From Holophagales bacterium (GTDB lineage: Bacteria > Acidobacteriota > Holophagae > Holophagales > Holophagaceae), in NCBI GenBank assembly GCA_031281385.1, contig JAITFL010000178.1:1-17537 (forward strand): DNA of 17,537 nucleotides. Reading direction: 5' to 3'. Of this stretch, positions 7,291 through 15,139 are shown piece by piece. The translations under genes were made by a program, and so were the position numbers. Below the pieces are notes generated by a model. The model ran no database searches. It was not told the origin of the DNA and saw only the letters and a list, made by a program, of their open reading frames with translations. Position 1 is the first letter of the stretch. Each line of letters begins with the position of its first letter.

Positions 7291-8286
7291 TCAAAACCTG
7301 TACTGGATGAACCCCGTCAGGTCTGGGCTGAAATATGTCCCTGCCTCTTCTGTTAATCCGAATCGCCAATCTGGTAGGCGCGAGTGGCTAAAGATCCAGT
7401 GCTGCTGCCAGCCGGATCGGTCAATCCTCGGTATGCCGATTGAATATGGACTTTCCGTGTAGCCAATTGTTATATCTAAGCCAAGCCCGCCAAAAAAGCC
7501 AGTGCCGCGCCCTTGGTAAGCGGCACCCGCCCAGCACCTCATCTGTGTGCGGCGTGTCAGTGTCGCGCTATATAGGTTTGTATCGCTGATGCCCAAGCGC
7601 GCGTATTCAGCTTGTGCGTGAAGCCGGAATTTACCCCAAGACCGCCACAGTGCAGCGCCCAAGAGTTCGTCCCAGCCCCCGCTGCCCGAAAAATCGTCTC
7701 TAGAGCCTGTAGGGGCCTGCACAGACGCGCCGATGCGCCCCCCAGATGCGTTGTCCCCAAATGTGTATAACAGCGCGAGGTCGGCATCCATAGGGCAAAA
7801 GCGATCTTTGCTAAGTTGGGCCACCGTCTGTTCGTTCATTGACAGGGTGTATTCCAGCCTAAACTTTGGGGCCAATCCCCTGCCCCCTTGAGGAACGCCC
7901 AATAGAGAGTGCCACGATGCAAAAGCTTGGTCGGCCCAACCCCCGCTGCGCCATACGCCACGAAGCCGCAGGTTCAGCGCTAAAGGGCCGAAGCCCTTTG
8001 CCAAATCCAGAGTTAGCCCCCAGTCCTCGCCATCGAAACGGGCAAAGCTGCGCCCATCGGCGCCTATCTCGAAGTCTGGCCTCAAAAATTGGTTCGCCGC
8101 CTCTAGGGCGATGCTCATTCGTCCATCCGGCAGTGGCTCTGGAAAGATGGACAACAAAGGATGTCTGTTGGGTCTAGGGGCCTCTTGGGCGCACATGGCA
8201 CTTGCTGCAAACAGCAGGCTCATGAACAATGGTAAGCGTAGTAATTTAATTATTTGCACGGATAATCTGCACCAAGTTCTTTCCAA
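7291..8286 (-). CDS. DUF3187 family exported protein, probable outer-membrane β-barrel
   Basis: The 331-residue product has a signal peptide ending near residue 33 (LFMSLLFAASAMCA). The conserved signatures of DUF3187 are visible: NRHPLLSIFPEPLPDG at 40-55, GEDWGLTLDL, SWHSLLGVPQGGRG (124-137), and APTGSRDDFSGSGGWDELLG (191-210). The rest alternates polar and hydrophobic residues with many aromatics and ends in YRF, the terminal Phe expected of an outer-membrane barrel. Function is unknown for the family. The start is uncertain: the TTG at 8286 has only a weak AGAAG, while a GTG at 8259 gives a tidier signal peptide. It lies 34 bases after transketolase on the same strand and may be co-transcribed, though no functional link is obvious. 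Confidence 0.75.
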   Translation of the reverse strand: MERTWCRLSVQIIKLLRLPLFMSLLFAASAMCAQEAPRPNRHPLLSIFPEPLPDGRMSIALEAANQFLRPDFEIGADGRSFARFDGEDWGLTLDLAKGFGPLALNLRLRGVWRSGGWADQAFASWHSLLGVPQGGRGLAPKFRLEYTLSMNEQTVAQLSKDRFCPMDADLALLYTFGDNASGGRIGASVQAPTGSRDDFSGSGGWDELLGAALWRSWGKFRLHAQAEYARLGISDTNLYSATLTRRTQMRCWAGAAYQGRGTGFFGGLGLDITIGYTESPYSIGIPRIDRSGWQQHWIFSHSRLPDWRFGLTEEAGTYFSPDLTGFIQYRF

Positions 8287-8320
8287 ATGCTTCTATCTGC
8301 GAATCACAACACTCATTTCG

Positions 8321-10303
8321 CTATTTCGGATTACTCGCTAACAGGTGATTGGCTGCGTTTGCTAAACGATCTGCCGTGATGCCAAATTTTTCAAAAAGCA
8401 CTTCCGCCGGGGCGCTGGCGCCGAATTGGTCAATGCCTATGCTGGCATCGGCGTACCTTTGCCAGCCAAGTGTGACGCCCGCCTCGATGCTCACAACTGG
8501 AATGTCTGGGGGGAATACCGATTGGCGGTAGGCCGTGTCCTGTTCCTCGAATATTTCCCAGCTAGGCAAGCTGACCACCCTAGCGGAGATGCCCTGCACC
8601 TCTAACGTACGATGTGCCTTAAGCGCGACATGCACCTCGGAGCCAGTTGCGGCAAGGATCACCTGCGGCGCACTGGATGTTGTGGGTTCTTCAAGTATGT
8701 AGCCCCCCCTGCGGGCGTTCGCAGTTTTCCCAGCGTCCAACACTGGCAATTTTTGCCTCGAGAGTATCAGCGCAGTCGGCCCATTGGTTTTTTTCAACGC
8801 CGCATTCCAAGCGGCAATAGTTTCCGTAGCATCTGCCGGGCGGATGACCACTAGGCCAGGTATCATGCGCATGCTCATTATTTGCTCGATAGGCTGGTGC
8901 GTAGGCCCATCTTCGCCCACGCCTATGCTGTCATGCGTAAAGACGTAGATGACAGGCAGTTTCATCAGGGCGGCCATCCTGATGGAAGGACGCATGTAGT
9001 CGCAAAAAACCAAGAAAGTACCCCCATAGCACCTTGGCCCCCCATGAATACACATGCCATTCATGATGGCCCCCATGGCGTGTTCGCGCACGCCAAAATG
9101 AAAGTTGCGCCCCGATTCTGTTTTGTTGAACTCGCCCCCGCCCTTGATTATTGTGTTGTTGCTTGGGCCCAAGTCCGAGCTTCCCCCCATCAATTGCTGG
9201 ACATGGGCTGCCACGGTGTTGAGGATTCGCCCCGATGCCTCGCGGGTGGCAAGATTGTCGCCCGCCTTAAACGAAGGCAGGGCCACTTCCCAGGCACTGC
9301 CCAAATCCCCTTTCAGGACGCTCGCCAATTCGGCGGCTAATTGGGGGAAATTGGTGCGATAGCTTTCAAACTCCACATTCCACGCGGCCTCAAGTTCGGT
9401 CCCTCTTTGTTTGCATTTCTTGAATTCGTCCAAGACTTCTTCTGGGACAAAAAAGTCCGCTTCAGGATCCCACCCCATTGCTAACTTGGTGGCTTTGACT
9501 TCATCTTTGCCCAATGGCGCGCCGTGGGATGCCTCGGAATTTTTCTTGTTGGGCGAGGGGAATCCGATGATGGTCTTGCAGGCGATGAGCGTTGGCTTTC
9601 CACATGGTTCCTTGGCAACGCGAAAAGCGTTGGAGATGGTTTCAATGTCATTCCCATCGGCTTCCAGCACTCTCCAGCCCTGGGCCTCGTGCCTAGCCTT
9701 GATGTCCTCGCTGATGGCCAATTCTGTGCCGCCCTCAATGGTGATGCGGTTGTCGTCCCACAGCACGATCAGTTTTTCAAGGCCAAGGTGGCCCGCTAGG
9801 CTGGCCGCTTCCATGGCTAGGCCTTCCATCAGGTCGCCGTCCCCAGCAAAGACAAGGGTACGGTGGTCAATGATCTTGTGGTTTGGCTGGTTGAACTTGT
9901 TGGCAAGCCACCTCTCGGCGATGGCCATGCCTACTGCGTTCCCAATTCCTTGGCCCAATGGACCCGTGGTTGTTTCGATGCCTAAAGTTGGGCCGAGTTC
10001 GGGGTGGCCTGGAGTTTTAGAACCCAGCTGCCTGAAATTGCGAATGTCATCCAACTGAAGCCCATAGTCCGATAAATAGAGCAGCGAGTAGAGCAACATC
10101 GAGGCGTGGCCACAACTTAGCACAAAGCGATCTCTGTTTATCCAGTTGGGGTTGCTTGGGCTGTGCCGCAAAACTTGGGTCCATAGCACATAGCCAGCCG
10201 GCGCGAGTCCCATAGGGGCCCCTGGGTGCCCCGAATTGGCCTTTTGAATAGCATCCATAGAAAGGCACCTGATAGTGTCAATGCAACGGCTTTCAATGGT
10301 CAT
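8321..10303 (-). CDS. tkt: Transketolase
   Basis: The 660-residue product is of normal transketolase length. This cytosolic thiamine-diphosphate enzyme moves two-carbon units between sugar phosphates in the non-oxidative pentose phosphate pathway. Visible signatures are NSGHPGAPMG with His 26, CGHASML with His 66, GPLGQGIGNAVG, the thiamine-diphosphate motif GDGDLMEG (154-161) closed by Asn 185, SHGAPLG at 259-265, SSDLGPSN at 375-382, FGVREHAMGAI with the catalytic Glu 407, and HDSIGVGEDGPTHQPIEQ in the pyrimidine-binding domain. The ATG at 10303 has GGAGG ten bases upstream. It is probably the first gene of a two-gene unit with the DUF3187 gene. The preceding spacer, with three hairpins, separates it from the histidine kinase gene. 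Confidence 0.97.
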   Translation of the reverse strand: MTIESRCIDTIRCLSMDAIQKANSGHPGAPMGLAPAGYVLWTQVLRHSPSNPNWINRDRFVLSCGHASMLLYSLLYLSDYGLQLDDIRNFRQLGSKTPGHPELGPTLGIETTTGPLGQGIGNAVGMAIAERWLANKFNQPNHKIIDHRTLVFAGDGDLMEGLAMEAASLAGHLGLEKLIVLWDDNRITIEGGTELAISEDIKARHEAQGWRVLEADGNDIETISNAFRVAKEPCGKPTLIACKTIIGFPSPNKKNSEASHGAPLGKDEVKATKLAMGWDPEADFFVPEEVLDEFKKCKQRGTELEAAWNVEFESYRTNFPQLAAELASVLKGDLGSAWEVALPSFKAGDNLATREASGRILNTVAAHVQQLMGGSSDLGPSNNTIIKGGGEFNKTESGRNFHFGVREHAMGAIMNGMCIHGGPRCYGGTFLVFCDYMRPSIRMAALMKLPVIYVFTHDSIGVGEDGPTHQPIEQIMSMRMIPGLVVIRPADATETIAAWNAALKKTNGPTALILSRQKLPVLDAGKTANARRGGYILEEPTTSSAPQVILAATGSEVHVALKAHRTLEVQGISARVVSLPSWEIFEEQDTAYRQSVFPPDIPVVSIEAGVTLGWQRYADASIGIDQFGASAPAEVLFEKFGITADRLANAANHLLASNPK

Positions 10304-10371
10304 TTGTTAGGAGCCTCCAAAAGCGAAATGAAGCAACCGACGTTTGCTCCATTTATGAGATGCTTTCGATG

Positions 10372-10377
10372 ATTGTA
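10372..10377 (-). promoter_or_regulatory. Possible -10 element upstream of tkt
   Basis: On the minus strand the hexamer TACAAT (5 of 6 matches to TATAAT) would place a transcription start near 10365, about 60 bases before the tkt ATG. No good -35 hexamer is found 16-18 bp further up, so this is tentative. Confidence 0.25.
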
Positions 10378-10434
10378 GCATTATTGGGCAATTAGCTAAA
10401 GGCCAAGGGCCGTCATGCCGCCTGATACCAAATT

Positions 10435-10457
10435 GCGTTCAAATTGCATTTGAACGC
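10435..10457. repeat. Hairpin 1 in the kinase-tkt spacer
   Basis: GCGTTCAAAT and ATTTGAACGC form a perfect 10-bp inverted repeat around a 3-base loop (TGC). It is the most tkt-proximal of three hairpins packed in 10435-10572. It lacks a T-tract on either side, so it is less like a terminator than its neighbour. Confidence 0.6.
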
Positions 10458-10468
10458 TCACGTCAAAT

Positions 10469-10505
10469 TTTTTGAAAACGCTGGGAAACCCAGCATTTTC
10501 AAAAA
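10469..10505 (-). terminator. Hairpin 2, probable terminator of the histidine kinase gene
   Basis: Arms of 17 bases (10469-10485 and 10489-10505) surround a 3-base loop. The core is GCTGGG/CCCAGC, flanked by A/T runs. The only imperfect pair is C·A on the plus strand but G·U on the minus strand, so the fold is better in a minus-strand transcript. Read that way, the GC core is followed by GTTTTC, as in a factor-independent terminator. It lies about 130 bases after the kinase stop. Confidence 0.55.
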
Positions 10506-10529
10506 CTTGCGGGCGCCGGTTCCCGTCGC

Positions 10530-10572
10530 TTCATACCGATTATGCAATTTTTTGATTGCAAATCGGTATGAA
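10530..10572. repeat. Hairpin 3 in the kinase-tkt spacer, long near-perfect stem
   Basis: TTCATACCGATT-A-TGCAA (10530-10547) pairs with the 17 bases at 10556-10572 over 17 bp, with one bulged A and an 8-base loop (TTTTTTGA). It is the longest stem of the three and lies closest to the kinase stop codon. It may help termination, protect the 3' end of the kinase mRNA or be a dispersed palindromic element. The spacer 10304-10635 holds no gene. Confidence 0.6.
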
Positions 10573-10635
10573 TCGTACACATCGAAGCCGTCTCCATGCA
10601 TCCACCCATGTATAGAAGCGATATTGATATTGATT

Positions 10636-13600
10636 CTATTTGGAATTGGAAAATGGGTCTTCCTTTGACAGCCGGGCCACAACTTCCCCCACTTCCATTG
10701 TGTCAATTTTTGCCCTCAGCCACTCCACCAAGTCGCCGCCGTTTTTGTAGCTGGAGTTTTCGAGTTCATCCATTGCGCTGTCTATCCCCGACATGTCGTA
10801 TGCCTCGCAGCTTTGGCGCAGCTTTTTGAGGACATCAATGCTTGGTGCGTCCAGCATGGGCCTTGCGGCGTTTTTGTCGTAGTTTTCAAGCCAAGCGTTA
10901 ATCGTGTCTATAAACTTGGCCGCGTCTTCCAAAAAGGGCCCTCTCAGCGCCATGAACTTGGCGAAATCGCCTTTCCTCCCGCTGGACTCCATCTCCGCCG
11001 CAACGGCCCTAAGCGACTCGGCACATATATTCGCGCTGGCCCCCTTGATGCCATGAGCGACTATCGTACACTCCGATAAATTTTCTTCTGTCGCATTGCG
11101 AAGCTTCTCTAGGTAGTCCAAGGAGTGCGTTGCGTATGAGCGCAGCACTGGCAGGAAGATTTCCATGTCGCCGTCGTAAAGGTAGTTGGCCCTTTCGTTG
11201 TCAATGCCTGGTATGTCAACGTCAATGCGAGGGTCATCTTGAACGGCAGCGTCAACTACGGCGGCTGTAACAATCGATGCGCTGGAAGAGTCTGCCGGAA
11301 TGTTGGGAGCATCAACTGCAATGTCATTTGCGGACAAAGATAGGGCTTCTGGGCCGCTTGTTTGCGCCGGGGCTGCTTGGCCTTCGTGCGCCTTGCCGAC
11401 TAGCCATTTGTTCAGCACAGCGTCTAAGCGCATGATGTCAACTGGTTTTGACAAAAAGTCCTGAAAGCCATTTGCATAGAACATAGCCTCTGACCCAAGC
11501 ACGGCATTTGCCGTCAGGGCAATGATGGGGATATTCTTGGCGTAGTCTGTCCCTAGTGTCCTTATGGCATTTGCGGCTTCTATGCCGTCCATGCCTGGCA
11601 TCATGTGATCCATGAATACCGCGTCATAAACGGGGGATTGCCGGCTTATGCGGTCAACGGCCGACTGCCCGCTGGTGACGCAATCTACCTTCATTTTGTA
11701 TTTTTGCATCAGCCCAGCGGTGACAATAAGGTTGGTCTGCATGTCATCAACGACTAGCACCCTAATGTGTTCAAGGTTAGCCCTTACGAGCTTGCGCGTC
11801 ATCAGCCGCTTCGCGTCGCTATAGCTGGAGCTGCTCAGGTTTTCAACCGCCATCGTGCCAATTGTTTCATCATTTACAAAGCCTTGGCGTATGCGGATAT
11901 AGAACGTGCTGCCCTTGCCGTACTCGCTCTCCACTTTTATTGTACCGTCCATCAATTCCACAAGTTTTTTGGTGATGGATAGGCCAAGGCCAGTCCCCTC
12001 GGTTTTACGATTTAACTTGAGATCCGCTTTATAGTATTCGCTGAAAAGGTGTGACATGTCGTCTTCGCGTATCCCCATCCCTGTGTCTTTGACGGATATG
12101 TCCAACCACATGTCGCTGCCGCTGCGCTCTGTATTTATGGAAAGCTCCACCATACCCTTATGCGTGTACTTTACTGCGTTGCTCAACAAATTGTTCAGTA
12201 TCTGCTTTATCCGAAGCTCATCGCCAAACAGTGTGGTCGGCATGTCTTTGGTGATGTGCAGTTTAAGGTCTATGGGCTTTTCTCCAATGTAGGTTTTGAG
12301 CAGCACTATCGTGTCATTGATCATGCTGGTGGTCTGGTATTCCACGGGGACAAGCTCGAGCTTGCCAGAATCTATTTTTGAAATGTCCAAAATATCATTG
12401 ACTAGGTTCAACAGCGTGTCGCCGGCGTTGCCGATGGTGGCGAGGTTTTGCTTTGCGGTGATAGGCAGATCATCATCTTCCATCATCAGGTCAGTCAAGC
12501 CGATGATGACATTTAGTGGGGTTCGCAGCTCGTGGCTCATCCTTGCGAGGAACATTGATTTTGAGTGAGAGGCGGCCACCAACTCTTCTTCAATCGCCTT
12601 GCGCTCGGTTATGTCGTGCGCTATGCCCAAAATGCCAATCAGTTCTCCGTTTTTCATCAGCGGGGATTTGACGGTTTCAAGGTGGTATGGCCGTCCCCAG
12701 AAATCTGGCACGATCTCTTCCACCATGTGGGTTTCTTTTTTTTCAAGAATCTGCCTGTTTATTCTTTCAATCTCCATCAGGGCTTCATACGGCAGGGGAA
12801 GAATTTCCGAATCCTTTTTACCGATGGCATCTTCTTCAGAGATGTTAAAAACATCGGCCATTGGTTTGTTCATCCTGATGTACCTCAAATCCATGTCGAG
12901 GCAGAAAATAAAATTGGGCGAACAGTCAAAAACGGCCTTCAGCACTGATGTCTGGGTGTCCAGCACCTCAAATGGGCGCTTTAGATAAGCGGCGGCGGGG
13001 AATGCGGCTATGATGCTGAGCCCCAGCATCGTTAAGGCGAGCAGCAGCAAGCCCTTGGGAACGCCCCCCAGTGCGCTTTCGGACAATGGTGCAATTATTC
13101 CAATGAACCAATTTTCCGTGGTGCCGGAAATGTTCCTAAAGGCACATATTTGCGACTGGCCGTCGAGGTCGAAGTAGTCAATCCCCTTTTGGCCGTCAAT
13201 TCCGCGCTTCACGATCTCGCTGAATTTTTCGTACTCAGTGTTTGTTTTTGCCATCTTTATGTAATTGAAGCGCTTGTGTACCAATTCGGGACTTCTGTCA
13301 GAAATGACGTGTCCGCCTGAATCGGCAATGATCAGATGCCCCGTCTGATAGAACTTAAAGTTCGACACCTCATGGCTGAAGTGGGCGCCAGGCAGGGCCG
13401 CAGCCAGAGCAAGCCCCTTGCTTATTGGCGTACACACATACATTACGAGTGTACCTTCTGACGAGTGCACTGTGGTCGAGATGGTTTTCTTGCCAGCCAG
13501 GGCCTCGCGCACAAAAGACTTTTTAGGCAAGTCTGGTGGCGGGGTGCTACCAACGGACGAAATCAATAGGCCATTGCTGTCACAAATTGCAAGGCCAATG

Positions 13601-13902
13601 TATTCGGGGTGTTCCATAAATATGCGACTAAGGGCGCCCTGCTGCATTCCTGTTTGTAAGGAAAGGTCAATTTTTTTTGCGACTAAGGCCGCACCTTGTT
13701 TTTGCAGTTCAATCTCTTTTGTCACGTACTGATAGGCGACCTCAAGGGAAGACTTAATATTTGCCTCTATCGTGTTCTGTATGCTTTTCCTCATAACCAA
13801 GAGGCCCACGGCGCCCCCAGCAACAATGATGAAGGCCATGACAGCTACAATCGAGGCGACAATCTTAAACTCAATTGTCTTAGTGGAACTTGCATTAGCC
13901 AT
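10636..13902 (-). CDS. Hybrid sensor histidine kinase with receiver and Hpt domains
   Basis: From the ATG at 13902 (GGAAAG upstream) the product has 1,088 residues; a GTG at 13965 in frame has no binding site. Order: membrane segment (about 12-36), a Cache-like outer sensor domain (about 40-280), second membrane segment (about 282-306), PAS domain (about 320-435, ending in GIAHDITERKAIEEEL), HisKA with SHELRTPLN (phosphorylated His about 457), HATPase_c with NNLLSNAVKY, DTGMGI and GTGLGL, receiver with VLVVDD, phosphoacceptor in FMDHMMPGMDG (Asp about 765) and LSKP (Lys about 819). An Ala/Ser-rich linker and a C-terminal Hpt domain with AHGIKGAS (His about 950) follow. It should pass phosphate His-Asp-His to a separate regulator, as ArcB- or BarA-type kinases do. 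No partner regulator is next to it, and the signal cannot be read from the sequence. Confidence 0.94.
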   Translation of the reverse strand: MANASSTKTIEFKIVASIVAVMAFIIVAGGAVGLLVMRKSIQNTIEANIKSSLEVAYQYVTKEIELQKQGAALVAKKIDLSLQTGMQQGALSRIFMEHPEYIGLAICDSNGLLISSVGSTPPPDLPKKSFVREALAGKKTISTTVHSSEGTLVMYVCTPISKGLALAAALPGAHFSHEVSNFKFYQTGHLIIADSGGHVISDRSPELVHKRFNYIKMAKTNTEYEKFSEIVKRGIDGQKGIDYFDLDGQSQICAFRNISGTTENWFIGIIAPLSESALGGVPKGLLLLALTMLGLSIIAAFPAAAYLKRPFEVLDTQTSVLKAVFDCSPNFIFCLDMDLRYIRMNKPMADVFNISEEDAIGKKDSEILPLPYEALMEIERINRQILEKKETHMVEEIVPDFWGRPYHLETVKSPLMKNGELIGILGIAHDITERKAIEEELVAASHSKSMFLARMSHELRTPLNVIIGLTDLMMEDDDLPITAKQNLATIGNAGDTLLNLVNDILDISKIDSGKLELVPVEYQTTSMINDTIVLLKTYIGEKPIDLKLHITKDMPTTLFGDELRIKQILNNLLSNAVKYTHKGMVELSINTERSGSDMWLDISVKDTGMGIREDDMSHLFSEYYKADLKLNRKTEGTGLGLSITKKLVELMDGTIKVESEYGKGSTFYIRIRQGFVNDETIGTMAVENLSSSSYSDAKRLMTRKLVRANLEHIRVLVVDDMQTNLIVTAGLMQKYKMKVDCVTSGQSAVDRISRQSPVYDAVFMDHMMPGMDGIEAANAIRTLGTDYAKNIPIIALTANAVLGSEAMFYANGFQDFLSKPVDIMRLDAVLNKWLVGKAHEGQAAPAQTSGPEALSLSANDIAVDAPNIPADSSSASIVTAAVVDAAVQDDPRIDVDIPGIDNERANYLYDGDMEIFLPVLRSYATHSLDYLEKLRNATEENLSECTIVAHGIKGASANICAESLRAVAAEMESSGRKGDFAKFMALRGPFLEDAAKFIDTINAWLENYDKNAARPMLDAPSIDVLKKLRQSCEAYDMSGIDSAMDELENSSYKNGGDLVEWLRAKIDTMEVGEVVARLSKEDPFSNSK

Positions 13903-14014
13903 CGGCTTTCCAATTCCCGTGCGCAGCGCGTCAACTAACCACGTTCCCATATTTAAGTATTGCACAATCTAGATATTTCGCAACAAAAGCAATTGGGGGG
14001 GACACTTTGTCCGG

Positions 14015-15010
14015 CTATTGCGCTTGGCTTAAAGATTCTCCTGCCTCTAGGCCCAATGCCGCCAACAGATGCCCAAACTCTTCAGGGACATCTGCCGTAA
14101 CCTTTATCCTTTCCCCGTTGGGGTGGTCGAGTGACAATTTCCACGAATGCAGGGTCGGGTGGGGACACTCCACCGTGCCGCCGTCGCTGCCCTTCCATGC
14201 AGTGGCCCCGCCATAGAGGGGATCGCCCAGGAGCGGTGCGCCCAAACTGGCAAGGTGGACGCGAATCTGGTGCGTCCTGCCCGTTAGAATGTCGCAGGAA
14301 ACCAGTGCCAGTCCGCCTGCCCTTGCCAGAACCCTGACCCTTGTGCGGGCTTCTTTGCCCTTTGACGTGATGACCATTTTTGTGCGGTCTGAACGGTGCC
14401 TAGCCAATGGTGCGTCAACCATGAGACTCCCCAATTCGGGCAGCCTGCGGCACTGGCGGGCGATTGCCAGATAAGTTTTTTCTACTGTCCTAGCCTTGAA
14501 TTGGGCCTGTAGATAGGATTTCGTCTCCTCGTCCTTGGCCATTGCAAGACAGCCAGACGTGAACCTATCCAAGCGGTGGACAAGGCCCGGCCAGCCCCCT
14601 GGCTCTTCTTCGCCGTCATCCATTTCTCCAAGGGTTTCCTGCTGTGGCGTACCGATTTTTGATAGGAGCGCGTTCAATACAGTCCCTGATGGGTGGCCAG
14701 GCCCTGGGTGAACTACAAGGCCAGCAGGCTTGTTGATGATCCACAAAAATTTGTCTTCGTATAGTGTGGGCAAGTCAATCTGTTCTGCTACCAAGTGGGA
14801 GGCAGGGAGGGGCAGGTCTGGCAGTTCAGTTTCTAGCAAGTCGCCCGCTTTGAGTACTTGGCCGTTTTTTGTAGCAGCAGCACCATTTACCAACACGTGC
14901 CCTAGCTTGATCCACGATTCCCACCTGCTGCGCGGAATTTCAGGGCGCAACTGGGTTAGGAAGCGATCGAGTCTTCCACTGTTTTGCGCGATTTCAATTC
15001 TGATGGCCAT
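14015..15010 (-). CDS. rluD: RluA/RluD-family pseudouridine synthase
   Basis: The 331-residue product has an N-terminal S4 RNA-binding domain (about 12-62; RLDRFL, SRWESWIKLGHVLVNG). The catalytic domain contains LWIINKPAGLVVHPG (89-103), the signature HRLDRFTSG with the catalytic Asp at 148, and TGRTHQIRVHL with GDPLYG near the C-terminus. The enzyme isomerises uridine in RNA. With an S4 domain it is most like RluD, which modifies helix 69 of 23S rRNA, but RluC or a related member cannot be excluded without a tree. An acidic, Gly-rich insert (about 128-142; GEMDDGEEEPGGW) just before the catalytic motif is notable. It lies downstream of lgt on the same strand with a 104-base gap that holds a possible small ORF. 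Confidence 0.9.
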   Translation of the reverse strand: MAIRIEIAQNSGRLDRFLTQLRPEIPRSRWESWIKLGHVLVNGAAATKNGQVLKAGDLLETELPDLPLPASHLVAEQIDLPTLYEDKFLWIINKPAGLVVHPGPGHPSGTVLNALLSKIGTPQQETLGEMDDGEEEPGGWPGLVHRLDRFTSGCLAMAKDEETKSYLQAQFKARTVEKTYLAIARQCRRLPELGSLMVDAPLARHRSDRTKMVITSKGKEARTRVRVLARAGGLALVSCDILTGRTHQIRVHLASLGAPLLGDPLYGGATAWKGSDGGTVECPHPTLHSWKLSLDHPNGERIKVTADVPEEFGHLLAALGLEAGESLSQAQ

Positions 15011-15019
15011 AACTAGTAC

Positions 15020-15115
15020 TTAGCCCCTTGCCCCTGATCTCTGATCCCTAGATGGTTTCGAGGCAGGCCCTATTGCGGCCACAATCTTTCGTCCAGTGTC
15101 GCGCTCAGCCAGCAC
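15020..15115 (-). CDS. Possible 31-codon small ORF between lgt and rluD
   Basis: A GTG at 15115 overlaps the lgt stop by one base (TAGTG) and opens a frame of 31 codons ending in TAA ten bases before the rluD ATG. AGGAG and AGGGA lie upstream. The peptide contains LAERDTGRKIVAAIGPASKP and ends in a basic, Arg/Ser/Gly tail encoded by a heptad array. The exact fit into the gap and the stop-start overlap suggest translational coupling, but an ORF this short can arise by chance. I recognise no homologue. It could also be the decayed end of a lost gene. Confidence 0.25.
   Translation of the reverse strand: MLAERDTGRKIVAAIGPASKPSRDQRSGARG
15024..15051. repeat. Tandem 7-bp repeat array, type A, four units (lgt-rluD gap)
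   Basis: The plus strand reads CCCCTTG, CCCCTGA, TCTCTGA, TCCCTAG: four degenerate heptads with consensus yCCCTgA (yyAGGGr on the minus strand). Seven bases per unit shifts the reading frame each time, so this is not a protein repeat. A second array of the same type lies at 15112-15139. Confidence 0.6.
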
Positions 15116-15139
15116 TAGTCCCTAACTCCTGATCCTTGG
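15112..15139. repeat. Tandem 7-bp repeat array, type A, four units (overlaps lgt 3' end)
   Basis: The plus strand reads GCACTAG, TCCCTAA, CTCCTGA, TCCTTGG, the same heptad consensus as 15024-15051. It includes the lgt stop codon and encodes the last residues of Lgt (QGSGVRD), which lie beyond the usual end of the family. The array therefore appears to have replaced or extended the 3' end of the gene. Confidence 0.6.

Noticed and set aside
10435..10572. CRISPR array
   Set aside because: The repeats here are three different inverted repeats, not identical direct repeats with spacers, and no cas genes are present.
14000..14012. Terminator hairpin GGACA-N3-TGTCC between the kinase and rluD genes
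   Set aside because: The stem is only 5 bp and is followed by a run of C or G rather than T on either strand.
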